In this document: in pieces, positions 42,383-51,337 of the stretch
Layout: every line of letters begins with the position of its first letter
Position numbering within the stretch: position 1 is the first letter of the stretch
NCBI RefSeq assembly: GCF_001307035.1
Contig: NZ_LKIU01000006.1
Location: forward strand, 150,813-214,812
Direction of reading: 5' to 3'
Length of the DNA: 64,000 nucleotides
Origin: Arthrobacter sp. Edens01
Lineage (GTDB): Bacteria; Actinomycetota; Actinomycetes; Actinomycetales; Micrococcaceae
Notes under the pieces: model-generated
Seen by the model: the letters and a program-made list of their open reading frames with translations, nothing else
Told to the model about the DNA's origin: nothing
Databases searched by the model: none
Position numbers and translations under genes: made by a program

Positions 42383-43099
42383 ATGGCGACACTGGGAATC
42401 ATCGGAAGCGGAAACATTGGATCGGCTGTGGCACGGCTGGCCGTGGCAGCGGACATAAACGTGGTCATCGCGAATTCACGCGGTCCGGAATCCCTGCAGG
42501 ATCTGGTCGCTGAGCTGGGCCCGCTGGCCAAGGCCGGAACGGTGGAAGAGGCAGTCAACGCCGGCGACGCCGTCGTGCTCTCAATCCCGCTTATGGCGGT
42601 GAAGAACCTTCCCGAGGGACTGCTGGCCGGCAAGCTGGTGCTGGATACAAGCAACTACTACCCCTCCCGGGACGGACGCATCCAGGAACTGGATGACAGC
42701 ACCGTGACCACAAGCGAAATGGTGAGGGACCAGCTGGGCGGGGCCCGCTACGTCAAGGCGTTCAACAATATTCTTGCGGCGCATATCCCAGCCCTGGCCC
42801 GCCCCGCCGGAACGGACGACCGCACTGCGCTGCCGATCGCAGGTGATGACGCCGCTGCCAAGTCGGAGGCCGCAGCCATCATCGGACAGCTTGGCTTTGA
42901 CACGGTCGACGCCGGAACGCTGGCAGAGAGCTGGCGGTTCGAGCCGGACACCCCGGCTTATGGGCGGATCTATTTCTCGGACCCCAACGCCTCCGATCAG
43001 CAGCTTGCGAGCACCCCTCCCGGCGTGACGCCCTCGGAACAGGTCCGGTCAGCGCTCGACGCCGCCACCCGGGTGAACGTGGCGGAGCGCCGGTTCTAG
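42383..43099 (+). CDS. NAD(P)-binding F420-reductase-like protein (second copy)
   Basis: This 238-residue Rossmann protein has LGIIGSGNIGSAVARLAV at the start and DAVVLSIPLMAVKNLP and VLDTSNYYPSRDGRI further on. It is related to, but clearly diverged from, the protein at 39954-40658. GAAGGG precedes the ATG. Proteins of this type reduce or oxidise small substrates with NADPH, some using F420. It starts a redox-enzyme-rich stretch that continues to 48.9 kb. Confidence 0.85.
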   Translation: MATLGIIGSGNIGSAVARLAVAADINVVIANSRGPESLQDLVAELGPLAKAGTVEEAVNAGDAVVLSIPLMAVKNLPEGLLAGKLVLDTSNYYPSRDGRIQELDDSTVTTSEMVRDQLGGARYVKAFNNILAAHIPALARPAGTDDRTALPIAGDDAAAKSEAAAIIGQLGFDTVDAGTLAESWRFEPDTPAYGRIYFSDPNASDQQLASTPPGVTPSEQVRSALDAATRVNVAERRF

Positions 43100-43106
43100 A
43101 CGCGCA

Positions 43107-43577
43107 TCAGAGGACACGGATCAGGCGAAGGGTGAACAGTCCCACGGAGATCACGACCGCAGCGACGGACACCCACAGGGCAGCCCGCTGCAGGGACCGG
43201 TTTCCGGCATGCTGGCGCAGCCTCAGGACCGCCCACGTGAGCATGGCGATGGAGAGCAGCGGAAACACGTAGAACACCAGGCCTGCGACCGAGCCGGCAA
43301 GCAACCAGACGTCCGCCCAGGACCTGGCTGCTGCCGGCGCCGGGACGGCGGGTGCGGCGGTGCTCGCGGCGGCCACGTCCTCCACCGGACCAAAATCGGC
43401 GATGACGCGCTCAGCGGTCTGCTCGGAGTTCCCGTGCAGGCTGAGCATCTCCGCCGCGTGCTCACGCATGGCCTGGACCGTCTCGGCGTGTTCCCGCGGG
43501 TCCGAGCCCGTCAGCGCCCGGTCCAGGTCGGCGAAGTATGCCTCCAGCAGTTCCGGCATTCTTTCGGTGGTGCTCAT
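43107..43577 (-). CDS. HAAS-domain membrane protein paired with PadR regulator
   Basis: This 156-residue protein has a cytoplasmic helical N-terminal domain (LLEAYFADLDRALTGSDP, then a motif with MREHAAEMLSLHG and RVIADFGPVEDVA) typical of HAAS/DUF1700 proteins. Two membrane helices follow (VWLLAGSVAGLVFYVFPLL and AALWVSVAAVVISVGLFTL). It overlaps the PadR gene by four bases, the usual genetic pairing of these families. It probably takes part in an envelope-linked regulatory pair; the signal is unknown. Confidence 0.82.
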   Translation of the reverse strand: MSTTERMPELLEAYFADLDRALTGSDPREHAETVQAMREHAAEMLSLHGNSEQTAERVIADFGPVEDVAAASTAAPAVPAPAAARSWADVWLLAGSVAGLVFYVFPLLSIAMLTWAVLRLRQHAGNRSLQRAALWVSVAAVVISVGLFTLRLIRVL

Positions 43578-43915
43578 GAAGTCTCCTTAATAGCGGCTGT
43601 GACATCCGCGGCGAACACGTTCCAGGTGTGGGTAAAGATCTTCAACGCGGCCTCGCCCTCGCCGGTGAGGTGGTAATAACGCCTGGGTGGTCCGACCGGC
43701 GACGGCTCCAGCGTGGTGGTGACCCATCCCTGCTGCCGCAGCCGTGAAAGCAGCGGATACAGGGTGCCTCCACTGGCGAACAGGATCTTTCCTTCCCCGA
43801 GGCGCTCGGCAATCTCCAGGCCATAGGCGGGTCCGGAACGCAGGCAGGCAAGAACGCAGTAGTCCACAGTGCCTTTGCGGAGCTGCGTCAAAACCGACTC
43901 ACGGGATGGTGTCAT
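43574..43915 (-). CDS. PadR-family transcriptional regulator
   Basis: This 113-residue winged-helix repressor has the core YCVLACLRSGPAYGLEIAER and the PadR motif GGTLYPLLSRLRQQGWV, then PPRRYYHLTGEGEAAL. The start at 43915 gives the family length; the longer open frame is not conserved. No Shine-Dalgarno sequence is seen and TAGCGT lies seven bases before the ATG, so it may be leaderless. A palindrome just upstream (43937-43951) is the likely self-operator. Confidence 0.88.
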   Translation of the reverse strand: MTPSRESVLTQLRKGTVDYCVLACLRSGPAYGLEIAERLGEGKILFASGGTLYPLLSRLRQQGWVTTTLEPSPVGPPRRYYHLTGEGEAALKIFTHTWNVFAADVTAAIKETS

Positions 43916-43936
43916 GCACTGCACGCTACTGGTAGC

Positions 43937-43951
43937 TTGCATTGCATGCAA
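43937..43951. promoter_or_regulatory. PadR operator candidate
   Basis: TTGCATTGCATGCAA is a perfect inverted repeat with 6-base arms and a 3-base centre, 21 bases before the PadR start and within its presumed promoter. Confidence 0.6.
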
Positions 43952-44087
43952 CCCCTCGGGTGCATTCATCCAGTGGCACGGTACCGCCCGGTGCGTGCCA
44001 CGAAACCACGACGCCCATTCCGCTGGCCGGACGCACGCGGGACCATGGCAGGGGAAGAACGATCCGCCAATCCGGAGGAGCCGGACC

Positions 44088-44942
44088 ATGATCCTGAACG
44101 AAACCTATACCCTCGCCAACGGCGCCCCCATTCCCAAACTGGGGTTCGGCACCTGGTTCATTGAGGACGGAGCCGCTGCGCAGGCGGTGCAGGACGCGAT
44201 TGGAATCGGCTACCGCAACATCGACACTGCGCAGGCCTACGGCAATGAACGCGGCGTCGGTGAGGGTGTGCGCTCCAGCGGTGTCCCGCGGGACGAGCTG
44301 TATGTCTCCAGCAAGCTGGCCGCGGAAATCAAGGATTACGACGGCGCTGTGTCAGCGATCGACGGATCGCTGACACTGATGGGCCTGGAGTATCTGGATC
44401 TGATGATGATCCACAGTCCGCAGCACTGGAACGACTGGCGCGGCGGATCCTATGCCGAGGGAAACCGGGCAGCGTGGCGGGCGCTGGAGGAAGCGCACGA
44501 CGCCGGGAAGCTGCGGTCCATCGGCGTCTCCAACTTTGAGCAGGCGGACCTTCAGAACATCTTCGCCGCGTGCACCGTTCCTCCACAGGTCAACCAGGTG
44601 CTGCTCCACGTGGGAAACACGCCCACGGAACTGCTCGACTTCTGTACGGAGAACAACATGCTTGTGGAGGCATATTCACCGATCGCGCACGGGGAGATCC
44701 TGGGCAACGCTGAGGTGGGCGTTATGGCGGAGCGGTACTCGGTCTCCGTGCCGCAGCTGTGCATCCGGTACGCCCTGCAGCTGGGCACCGTGCCGCTGCC
44801 GAAAACCACAAACCCCGAGCACATGCGCACCAACGCGGACGTTGACTTCGTCATCTCCGATGCGGACATGGAAGCCCTGCACGGGATGAGCGTGACCGAC
44901 TACGGAAAGTCCGGCAAGTTCCCGGTGTTCAGCGGGAAGTAG
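44088..44942 (+). CDS. Aldo/keto reductase
   Basis: This 284-residue NADPH-dependent carbonyl reductase of the AKR superfamily has a complete catalytic tetrad: D46 and Y51 (NIDTAQAYGNE), K76 (SSKLAAE) and H109 (MMIHSPQHW). The opening LANGAPIPKLGFGTW is typical of 2,5-diketogluconate-reductase-like members. GGAGGAG lies six bases before the ATG at 44088. It is divergent from the PadR gene and convergent with an HxlR gene, among other redox enzymes; a role in detoxifying reactive carbonyls fits. Confidence 0.92.
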   Translation: MILNETYTLANGAPIPKLGFGTWFIEDGAAAQAVQDAIGIGYRNIDTAQAYGNERGVGEGVRSSGVPRDELYVSSKLAAEIKDYDGAVSAIDGSLTLMGLEYLDLMMIHSPQHWNDWRGGSYAEGNRAAWRALEEAHDAGKLRSIGVSNFEQADLQNIFAACTVPPQVNQVLLHVGNTPTELLDFCTENNMLVEAYSPIAHGEILGNAEVGVMAERYSVSVPQLCIRYALQLGTVPLPKTTNPEHMRTNADVDFVISDADMEALHGMSVTDYGKSGKFPVFSGK

Positions 44943-44955
44943 CTGTCTTCGGCGG

Positions 44956-45327
44956 CTAGGAAGCTGCCGCTTCTTCGCCGGGCGTCTCTTCCCAGCGGCG
45001 CGAGTACTGGCCGATTGGCTGCAGGGCGCGCAGCAGATCAATGCCGCGGCCGGTGAGGTGGTAGCGGATGCTTACCGGCACGGTGGGTTCCACGATGCGT
45101 TCCACGAGTCCGTAGCCCTCAAGTTCACGGAGCCGGAGGGTGAGCATCCGTGCGGACAATCCCTGGACCCGGTTCTGAATCTCCGTAAACCGCTCGGCGC
45201 CGGTGCCCAGGGCCAGCAGGATGCCGCCCACCCAGCGCCGCCCAACAATCTCCATGACAGTGGTTAGCCGCATGCATTGCTCATCATCGATGGTGAACGG
45301 CGGGGCTGGTCTGTTTTTTGACGTCAC
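44956..45327 (-). CDS. HxlR-family transcriptional regulator
   Basis: This 123-residue winged helix has MEIVGRRWVGGILLALGTG, FTEIQNRVQGLSARMLTLRL and YHLTGRGIDLL, the standard HxlR order. The only family-length start is a GTG at 45327. A promoter with TTGACA (45358-45363, minus strand) and TTACTT (45335-45340) spaced 17 puts the transcription start at this GTG, so the mRNA is leaderless. An operator overlaps the -10. HxlR proteins often sense quinones, aldehydes or oxidation and act on divergent oxidoreductase genes, as found here. Confidence 0.9.
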   Translation of the reverse strand: MTSKNRPAPPFTIDDEQCMRLTTVMEIVGRRWVGGILLALGTGAERFTEIQNRVQGLSARMLTLRLRELEGYGLVERIVEPTVPVSIRYHLTGRGIDLLRALQPIGQYSRRWEETPGEEAAAS

Positions 45328-45342
45328 TTACGAAAAGTAAGT
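45326..45342. promoter_or_regulatory. HxlR operator overlapping the divergent promoters
   Basis: ACTTACGAAAAGTAAGT is a perfect inverted repeat with 6-base arms and a 5-base centre. It covers the -10 and start of the HxlR gene. ACTTAC/GTAAGT arms match known HxlR/YodB-type sites. It also lies 50 bases before the preferred start of the divergent flavoenzyme gene. Confidence 0.7.
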
Positions 45343-45391
45343 CGCTTATGCGGTGGTTGTCAATGGTCCGGGGCGGGCAGATGCTGAAGGC

Positions 45392-47707
45392 ATGCCTGAT
45401 TACCTGCACCCGCTTCGTTTTGGCAGCTTCATCACCCCGCTGGCTTCCGCGCCGCAGGTTCCAGTCGACCTGGCCCTGCTCAGCGAGGAGCTGGGCCTGG
45501 ACCTGGTGACCTTCCAGGATCACCCGTACCAGCCGAAGTTCCTGGACACCTGGACCCTGCTCTCCTGGGTAGCTGCCAGGACCTCGCGCATCCATGTCTC
45601 GGGGAACGTGCTCAACCTGCCGCTGCGGCAGCCCGCGGTGCTGGCCCGCTCCCTGGCAAGCCTTGACCTGCTCAGCGGCGGACGGGTGGAACTCGGCATC
45701 GGTGCCGGGGGCTACCTCGACGCTATCGCAGCAATGGGAGCACCGAAGCTGACCGTGGGAAATGCAGTCAGCGGACTGGAAGAGGCGCTGGATATCATCC
45801 GCGGAATCTGGGACTCCGAGAACCCTGAGCCCTTACGCGTGGAGGGCCAGTTCCACCGGGTGGACGGCGCCGCGCGGGGGCCGGCACCGGCTCATGACAT
45901 CCCCATCTGGCTGGGGGCATACAAACCCAGGATGCAGCGAATCATCGGCCGGAAGGGCGACGGCTGGCTGCCCAGCCTGCCGTGGATGAAACCCGGCGAC
46001 GTCGACCGCGGCAACCAGGTCATCGACGAATCCGCCCGCAAGGCAGGGCGGGACCCGCGGCAGATTACCCGTTTGCTGAACGTGACGCCGCAGTCCTCCG
46101 CGGAAGACCTGGCAGAACTGGCCACCGGGCACGGCATGAGCGTGTTCATCCTTGCCTCAGACGACCCGGCGGAGCTGCGGCGGTTTGCCGAAGTCACCGC
46201 GCCCCGGGTCCGTGACCGGGTGGCGCAGGCGCGGACGGCCCGAGCCCGTGCCGGCAGCGCAGTTCCGGAGTCAATCCCGAATACGGTGCCGGGTTCCACC
46301 CCTGCTGAACCGGCACCGGCACGGACGTTCCATGGTGACCCGATCCCGGAAGCACTGGCTGCCCGGACAATGTTCCCGGGCGATCCGGGGTACGCCCGCT
46401 ACACGTCCAGCTACTTCCGCGGCGCCCGGCCCGGCGTCGTCGTCCGCCCCGAAAATCCAGCCGAGGTGCAGGAAGCGGTGCGCTTCGCCGCCCGCCACCG
46501 GGATGTTCCGTTCGGAATCTTCAGTGCCGGGCACGGGCTCTCAGGCAGGTCGCTGAACACCGGTGGAATCGTGCTGGCGCTCGATGCGCTGAACTCCGTC
46601 ACCGTCAGCGGCGGCAACAGGATTCAGGTGGGGCCGGGCGCTCGCTGGGGCGAAGTGGCCCAGGCGCTGGCACCCAAGGGACTGGCGGTCACCTCCGGGG
46701 ACTACGGCGGAGTCGGCGTCGGAGGCCTGGCCACAACGGCCGGGTTCGGCTGGTTCGCCCGCGAACGCGGCCTGACCATCGACTACCTGCGGTCCGTGGA
46801 CGTTGTCACCGCAGACGGGGCCCTGGTGCACGCCAGCGCGGACGAAAACAGCGACCTGTTCTGGGCTGTACGCGGTGCGGGAGCGAACTTCGGTGCCGTC
46901 GTCTCCTTCGAATTCGAGGCGCACCCGGTAGCCGCTCAGGTGGGTTTCGCGATGCTCGTGTTCACACCCGATGACGTCGCCGCGTTCCTGCAGGCGTGGG
47001 GAACCACCGTTGAGGCAGCGGATCCCATCGTCACCGGATCACTCATGGTGGGACTCGCCGGGGCCGGCAGGCCGTCCGCGGTCCAGGCGGTGATCGTGGT
47101 GGACTCCAGTGATCCGGACACCGTACTTGAGCAGCTGCAGCCCTTCGCCGGGCTGGCGCCGCTGGCCGACCAGCTGGTTCAGATGATGCCTTACACGGCC
47201 TTGATGGAGGTGCCGCTGACAGGCGAAGGGCAGTCCGGCAGAGGCGAGCCGCACGGCCATTCCGGCCTGGTCCGCCACCTGGACGCCGACGTTGCGCGCG
47301 GCCTGGCGGAAATCATGGCCACTGACCGGCCCTTCTTCCTCAGTGTCCGTTCGGCCGGGGGAGCCGTGGGCAGTTATCCGGCCGACTCGACGGCGTTCGG
47401 CTGGCGGGATGCCAACTTCCTGATCTCCCTCCTGGGCGGCCGGTCCGACGACGTGCAGCAGCGCTGGCGCGACCTGCTTCCGCTGATGGAAGGCATGTAC
47501 CTCAGCTTCGAAACGGACACCGGGCCCGACGTCGTTGCCCGCGCCTTCCCGCCCGGCTACCTGCTGCGGCTGCAGGCGCTCAAGGCAACCTGGGATCCGT
47601 CCGGACTGTTCCGCGACAACTTCTTCATCACCCCTGAACCGCAGCCGGCAGGCTCAGGTACCGGGCCCGGATCGGTCACGGCCGGCTCCACCTCGCGGGC
47701 GGTGTGA
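45392..47707 (+). CDS. Fusion of luciferase-like flavin monooxygenase and FAD-linked (BBE-type) oxidase
   Basis: This 771-residue protein carries two complete flavoenzyme modules. Residues about 1-280 are an LLM-class domain (LTFQDHPYQ-like LVTFQDHPYQPKFLDTW, LASLDLLSGGRVELGIGAGG), which uses FMN or F420. After a Pro-rich linker (about 285-310), residues 340-520 form a PCMH-type FAD domain (GIFSAGHGLSGRSLNTGG, with the His position used for covalent FAD), and the C-terminus has a BBE domain (WDPSGLFRDNFFI). The start at 45392 matches the LLM family; a GTG at 45353 is also possible. It is divergent from HxlR, its likely regulator. Confidence 0.88.
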   Translation: MPDYLHPLRFGSFITPLASAPQVPVDLALLSEELGLDLVTFQDHPYQPKFLDTWTLLSWVAARTSRIHVSGNVLNLPLRQPAVLARSLASLDLLSGGRVELGIGAGGYLDAIAAMGAPKLTVGNAVSGLEEALDIIRGIWDSENPEPLRVEGQFHRVDGAARGPAPAHDIPIWLGAYKPRMQRIIGRKGDGWLPSLPWMKPGDVDRGNQVIDESARKAGRDPRQITRLLNVTPQSSAEDLAELATGHGMSVFILASDDPAELRRFAEVTAPRVRDRVAQARTARARAGSAVPESIPNTVPGSTPAEPAPARTFHGDPIPEALAARTMFPGDPGYARYTSSYFRGARPGVVVRPENPAEVQEAVRFAARHRDVPFGIFSAGHGLSGRSLNTGGIVLALDALNSVTVSGGNRIQVGPGARWGEVAQALAPKGLAVTSGDYGGVGVGGLATTAGFGWFARERGLTIDYLRSVDVVTADGALVHASADENSDLFWAVRGAGANFGAVVSFEFEAHPVAAQVGFAMLVFTPDDVAAFLQAWGTTVEAADPIVTGSLMVGLAGAGRPSAVQAVIVVDSSDPDTVLEQLQPFAGLAPLADQLVQMMPYTALMEVPLTGEGQSGRGEPHGHSGLVRHLDADVARGLAEIMATDRPFFLSVRSAGGAVGSYPADSTAFGWRDANFLISLLGGRSDDVQQRWRDLLPLMEGMYLSFETDTGPDVVARAFPPGYLLRLQALKATWDPSGLFRDNFFITPEPQPAGSGTGPGSVTAGSTSRAV

Positions 47708-47816
47708 TCTTGCCGCGCTGACGGAATATCCGCGGCCGGGCTGCGGGTTGTTGCTGGGTGTACGAACGTCGGGACAACCCCTGCCCTGATGCGATCGAGA
47801 GAAAGCACCCGTCCTA

Positions 47817-48893
47817 GTGAACCTGTTTACCCCGCTGACCGTCGGCACCATGGAACTGCCCAACCGGCTTGTCATGGCCCCGCTGACCCGCATGCGCGCC
47901 AACCTCGACGGCGTCCCCACCGACATCATGGTGGACTACTACCGCCAGCGCGCCTCGCTCGGCCTCATTGTCAGTGAAGGCATTTACCCGTCCTTCACCG
48001 GCCAGGGCAACACCCGGATGCCCGGCCTGGTCACCGAAGAACACGTCGCCGGCTGGAAGCGCGTCACCGACGCCGTGCACGAAGCCGGCGGGCGGATCGT
48101 CGCCCAGCTGATGCACTCCGGCCGCGTCGGCCACGAGAACGTCAGCGGCCGCCAGCCGGTAGCTCCCAGCGCCATCGCGCTCTCCGGTGAGGCACACACG
48201 TACGACGGAAAGCAGCCCTACCCGGTGCCGCACGCCCTGACCGAAGCCGAGCTTCCCGGCGTCGCACAGGAATTCGCTGCCGCCGCCGCGAACGCCATCA
48301 AGGCAGGGTTCGACGGCGTTGAGCTGCACGGTGCCAATGGCTACCTTCTGCAGGAATTCCTCTCACCCGTCTCCAACACCCGCACTGATAACTACGGCGG
48401 ATCCCCGGAGAACCGTGCCCGCTTTGTCCTGGAAGCCTTCCGGGCCGTAGTCGAGGCCGTCGGCGCAGAGCGCACCGGCATTCGGATCTCCCCGGAGCAC
48501 AACATCCAGGACGTGCTGGAAACCGACCGCGACGACGTGCTGGCCACCTACACGGCACTGGTGGACGGCATCGCACCGCTGAAGCCGGCCTACCTCAGCA
48601 TCCTGCACAAGGACCCGGCAGACGATTTGGTCCAGGAACTGCGCCGCCGCTTCGCCGGACCGGTCCTGCTGAACACCGGCTTCGGTGTGGAGACCACCCG
48701 TGAGTCCGCCCTCGGGCTGCTGGATGAGGACCTGGCTGACGCCGTCGTCGTCGGCCGCCCGGCCCTCGCCAACCCGGACCTGGCCCGCCGCTGGCAGGAA
48801 GGCGCGGACCTGAATGCACCGGACTACTCCACGTTCTACACGGACGGCGCTGCCGGCTACACGGACTACCCGGAGCTGGCTCCGGTTTCCTAG
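47817..48893 (+). CDS. Old yellow enzyme family alkene reductase
   Basis: This 358-residue NAD(P)H:flavin oxidoreductase reduces activated C=C bonds or nitro groups. The FMN TIM barrel starts with MELPNRLVMAPLTRMRA. The active-site pair H171 and N174 is visible in ELHGANGYLLQEFLSP, followed by SNTRTDNYGGS. The GTG start at 47817 is preceded by a weak GAGAGAAAG. It lies about 110 bases behind the flavoenzyme fusion on the same strand and may share the HxlR-controlled response to electrophiles. Confidence 0.92.
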   Translation: MNLFTPLTVGTMELPNRLVMAPLTRMRANLDGVPTDIMVDYYRQRASLGLIVSEGIYPSFTGQGNTRMPGLVTEEHVAGWKRVTDAVHEAGGRIVAQLMHSGRVGHENVSGRQPVAPSAIALSGEAHTYDGKQPYPVPHALTEAELPGVAQEFAAAAANAIKAGFDGVELHGANGYLLQEFLSPVSNTRTDNYGGSPENRARFVLEAFRAVVEAVGAERTGIRISPEHNIQDVLETDRDDVLATYTALVDGIAPLKPAYLSILHKDPADDLVQELRRRFAGPVLLNTGFGVETTRESALGLLDEDLADAVVVGRPALANPDLARRWQEGADLNAPDYSTFYTDGAAGYTDYPELAPVS

Positions 48894-48946
48894 CCAGCCT
48901 GGTTCCGGCCGGCTGCAGCCGTGTGTTCTCCTGCAAATGGGAGGAA

Positions 48947-50271
48947 CTAGCGGCTGTGGTCGGCCGGGTCTGTCTCATCTGCGGACAGCGATTCCAGCCG
49001 GCGGAGGTCCTCAGGGTGCAGCCCCGGGTGCTTCCGCAGTGAGTCAAGGAGCAGGTTCATTTGCCGGTGCAGCGGTGCTGAACGTTCGGGACATCCTTCC
49101 TCGTTGACGTGGGTGATGAGCATGCGCAGCACCCGGAGCAGCGCGGCGGCAACCTCGGGCTGGTCCAGGCAGGCCTGGCGCAGCTGGTCAAATGCGTGGT
49201 CGACGTACTCCTCATGATCCAGGTTCCATGGCTGCACCAGGACTCGTCCTGCGCTGTCCCGGAGGGCTTCCGGAGCCAGCGGGGCAGTGAGGATGCCGCG
49301 AAGGAGGCTTCCAAGGCGGAGCGTGATTTCCACAGCAGTGGTGGGGTCGTTGATGGCCGAGCTGAGCGCACGCAGGCCGATGTCCACGAGCTGGCGGATC
49401 GCGAATCCGCGTCCTGCAGCATAGTGCGCGCATCGGCCACTTCGATGGCTCCCGCGAGTTCCTGCCGGCTCTCCCTCGAAGGCGCAGGCCATACGGACAG
49501 CAGGGGCTCATCCGCATGGACATACGCGCCGATGCGGCTTTCCAGCCGAACCGTAGTGCCAGGCGGAACTGCAGACAGAAGACGGGTACTGTCCACCTGG
49601 CTAACCCATCCGCTGACGGGACAGCAGATCACGGCGGCATCTGCCGGCGGGTGGAAATCCCGCGGGTCCGCGGCCTGCAAACCCGCTGGTGCCTTGTCCA
49701 GCTCCGCGGCCACGCGACCGCCTTCCGCGGCGATTGCGCGGGCCAGGTTGCCGACCTGAAGCCCACGGGAGAGATGGTCCAGGTGGGCGATGATGCCCAC
49801 CACGGTGACCAGGGTGAGGACGACGGCTAGTGTCAGCGAAATCCGGGGTGCGTCAGCGGCAGGGTTTCCGCTGAGGCTGGGCAGGATCAGGATGCAATAG
49901 AAGAACGTTCCCACCAGCAGGCCGATCACGCCCTGGCTCAGGCGGTCCCGAATGAAGGACCGCATCACGCGCGGAGAGAACTGGCCGCTGGCCAACTGCA
50001 GGCTGACCACGGTTAGGGAGAAGACGACGCCGACGGTGGTGATCATTGCGCCCGCCACCGTGGCCAGCAGCCATGTGGCGGCATTGCTGCTCATGGCCAG
50101 GGTCAGCGGGATCGGGGCATCGTGGCCCAGGGCTCGGTCAAGGGCAGCAGCGCTGACCGCAAGGGCAATGCCCGCGAGCATCAACAGCGCCGGCAAAAGG
50201 AACAGTGACTCGGCGAAGCGGTAACGCATCGCTGCGGCGCGCATCCGCAAAGACTTTCCCCCACGTGACAT
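48947..50271 (-). pseudogene. DUF2254-family membrane protein, interrupted by a one-base frameshift
   Basis: The intact protein would be about 440 residues: four N-terminal membrane helices (LFLLPALLMLAGIALAVSA, IGLLVGTFFYCILILPSL and others), then a soluble domain. The frame that runs from the start to DARTMLQDA is lost near 49407. The next frame continues with GFAIRQLVDIGLRALSSAIN, the hallmark of DUF2254, to a stop at 48947. Adding one C on the plus strand (making GCG GGA TTC on the coding strand) restores the whole gene. AGGAGG is 11 bases before the ATG at 50271. It may be a real mutation or a homopolymer reading error. Confidence 0.8.
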
Positions 50272-50407
50272 TCGGCTCGAGACCTCCTTGACAGGTTTCG
50301 CCGTCGCCCGGCGGGGACCGGCGTCGAGTTTTTGAACCAGCCCGGACAGCAGGATATCCAGTCCTTCATAACGCCCCGCGACGGCGTCCAACTCCGTAGG
50401 CCGGCGT

Positions 50408-50758
50408 CTAGGCTATCGGCACGATGTAAGAGTCCACTTCGCTGATCAGGCCGTCGCGGAACGTGATCACGTCGCAGTAGTTGAAGAAGACCGGGCCGAT
50501 GGTCCGGTGCACGCCGTGGCCGGCTCCGGTGATGGCGGTTGTGTTGCCTTCGGTGACCATGCGCTCCAAGCTGAGGTCCGGGGAGCCCTCGAAGCCCGGC
50601 TCGCCAATCTCCGCGTCGAACTCTGCCTTGCCGCGGGCGGTACGTGACCCGTGGATGCGCCAGACGACGTCGTCCGTCAGGCAGGCGAGGATCGCCGGGT
50701 GGTCACTGCGGCGGAAACCGTCCAGGTACTTGTTCACCAGTTCCTGCTGCGTGCTCAT
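50408..50758 (-). CDS. SnoaL/NTF2-like protein
   Basis: This 116-residue cone-shaped alpha+beta fold protein of the SnoaL type has LVNKYLDGFRRSDHPAIL, LTDDVVWRIHGSRTARG and a C-terminal VITFRDGLISEVDSYI. The start at 50758 follows AAGGAAGG. Such proteins act as small isomerases, cyclases or binding proteins; this one cannot be assigned. It lies behind the DUF2254 gene start on the same strand with a long gap to its own upstream neighbour. Confidence 0.85.
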   Translation of the reverse strand: MSTQQELVNKYLDGFRRSDHPAILACLTDDVVWRIHGSRTARGKAEFDAEIGEPGFEGSPDLSLERMVTEGNTTAITGAGHGVHRTIGPVFFNYCDVITFRDGLISEVDSYIVPIA

Positions 50759-50987
50759 GGCTGGACCTTCCTTCACCTGGCATCCGGGGCGCGGGGACCA
50801 CCGCGGGTGCCGAATGCTGGCTACGCTAGCGGTTTTTGCCCGTAACAGGAACAGGGTGGGAGCTCCTGACCTCCGCCGCTGCCAGGCTTACCTGCCGCCG
50901 GTTCCACCCGCCGGTGCAGCGAATGCCGCCACCAGGCCGGCCAGCGGTTCCGGTCGTCGCACGCATGCCTCCAGTATTACGGCCGGA

Positions 50988-51337
50988 CTATTTCCCGGCG
51001 TCGGTGAGGACCAGTCCCAAAATGAGTCCATCCGATTCAACGTCGACGGAGATCCGGTCCTGCTGGGAAGGCACAGCGAAAAGCTGGCGGGTCGATTCCT
51101 CCTTGGTGCCGCAGGGGATTGTCACGGGTGTCCCGTTGGCGACGATCACCGACACGTCACCCTCGGATTGGCAGGCGAGATAAACCGCGACAGCGGAAGT
51201 GCCGGTACCGGCAAACTCACTCGAGAACGAACCCGATCCGTTCATGGAACCCAGAACCGGCTCATTGGCGGGGGTGGCGGGCAGGCCGGGAGTGTCCCCG
51301 AGGCCTACCGGAGCTTTCGGTGCCGGATCCACGGTCG
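50988..51337 (-). pseudogene. 3' fragment of a secreted lipoprotein gene
   Basis: The reading frame ending at 50988 encodes a C-terminal domain rich in beta strands (FAGTGTSAVAVYLACQSEG, then CGTKEESTRQLFAV and QDRISVDVESDGLILGLVLT). It resembles the final domain of actinobacterial lipoproteins that keep two cysteines for a disulfide. No signal peptide or start belongs to it: the frame continues straight into the end of the upstream aminotransferase gene. The 5' part therefore seems to have been deleted, with the junction near the aminotransferase stop at 51338. An unrecognised GTG start is the alternative. Confidence 0.45.
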
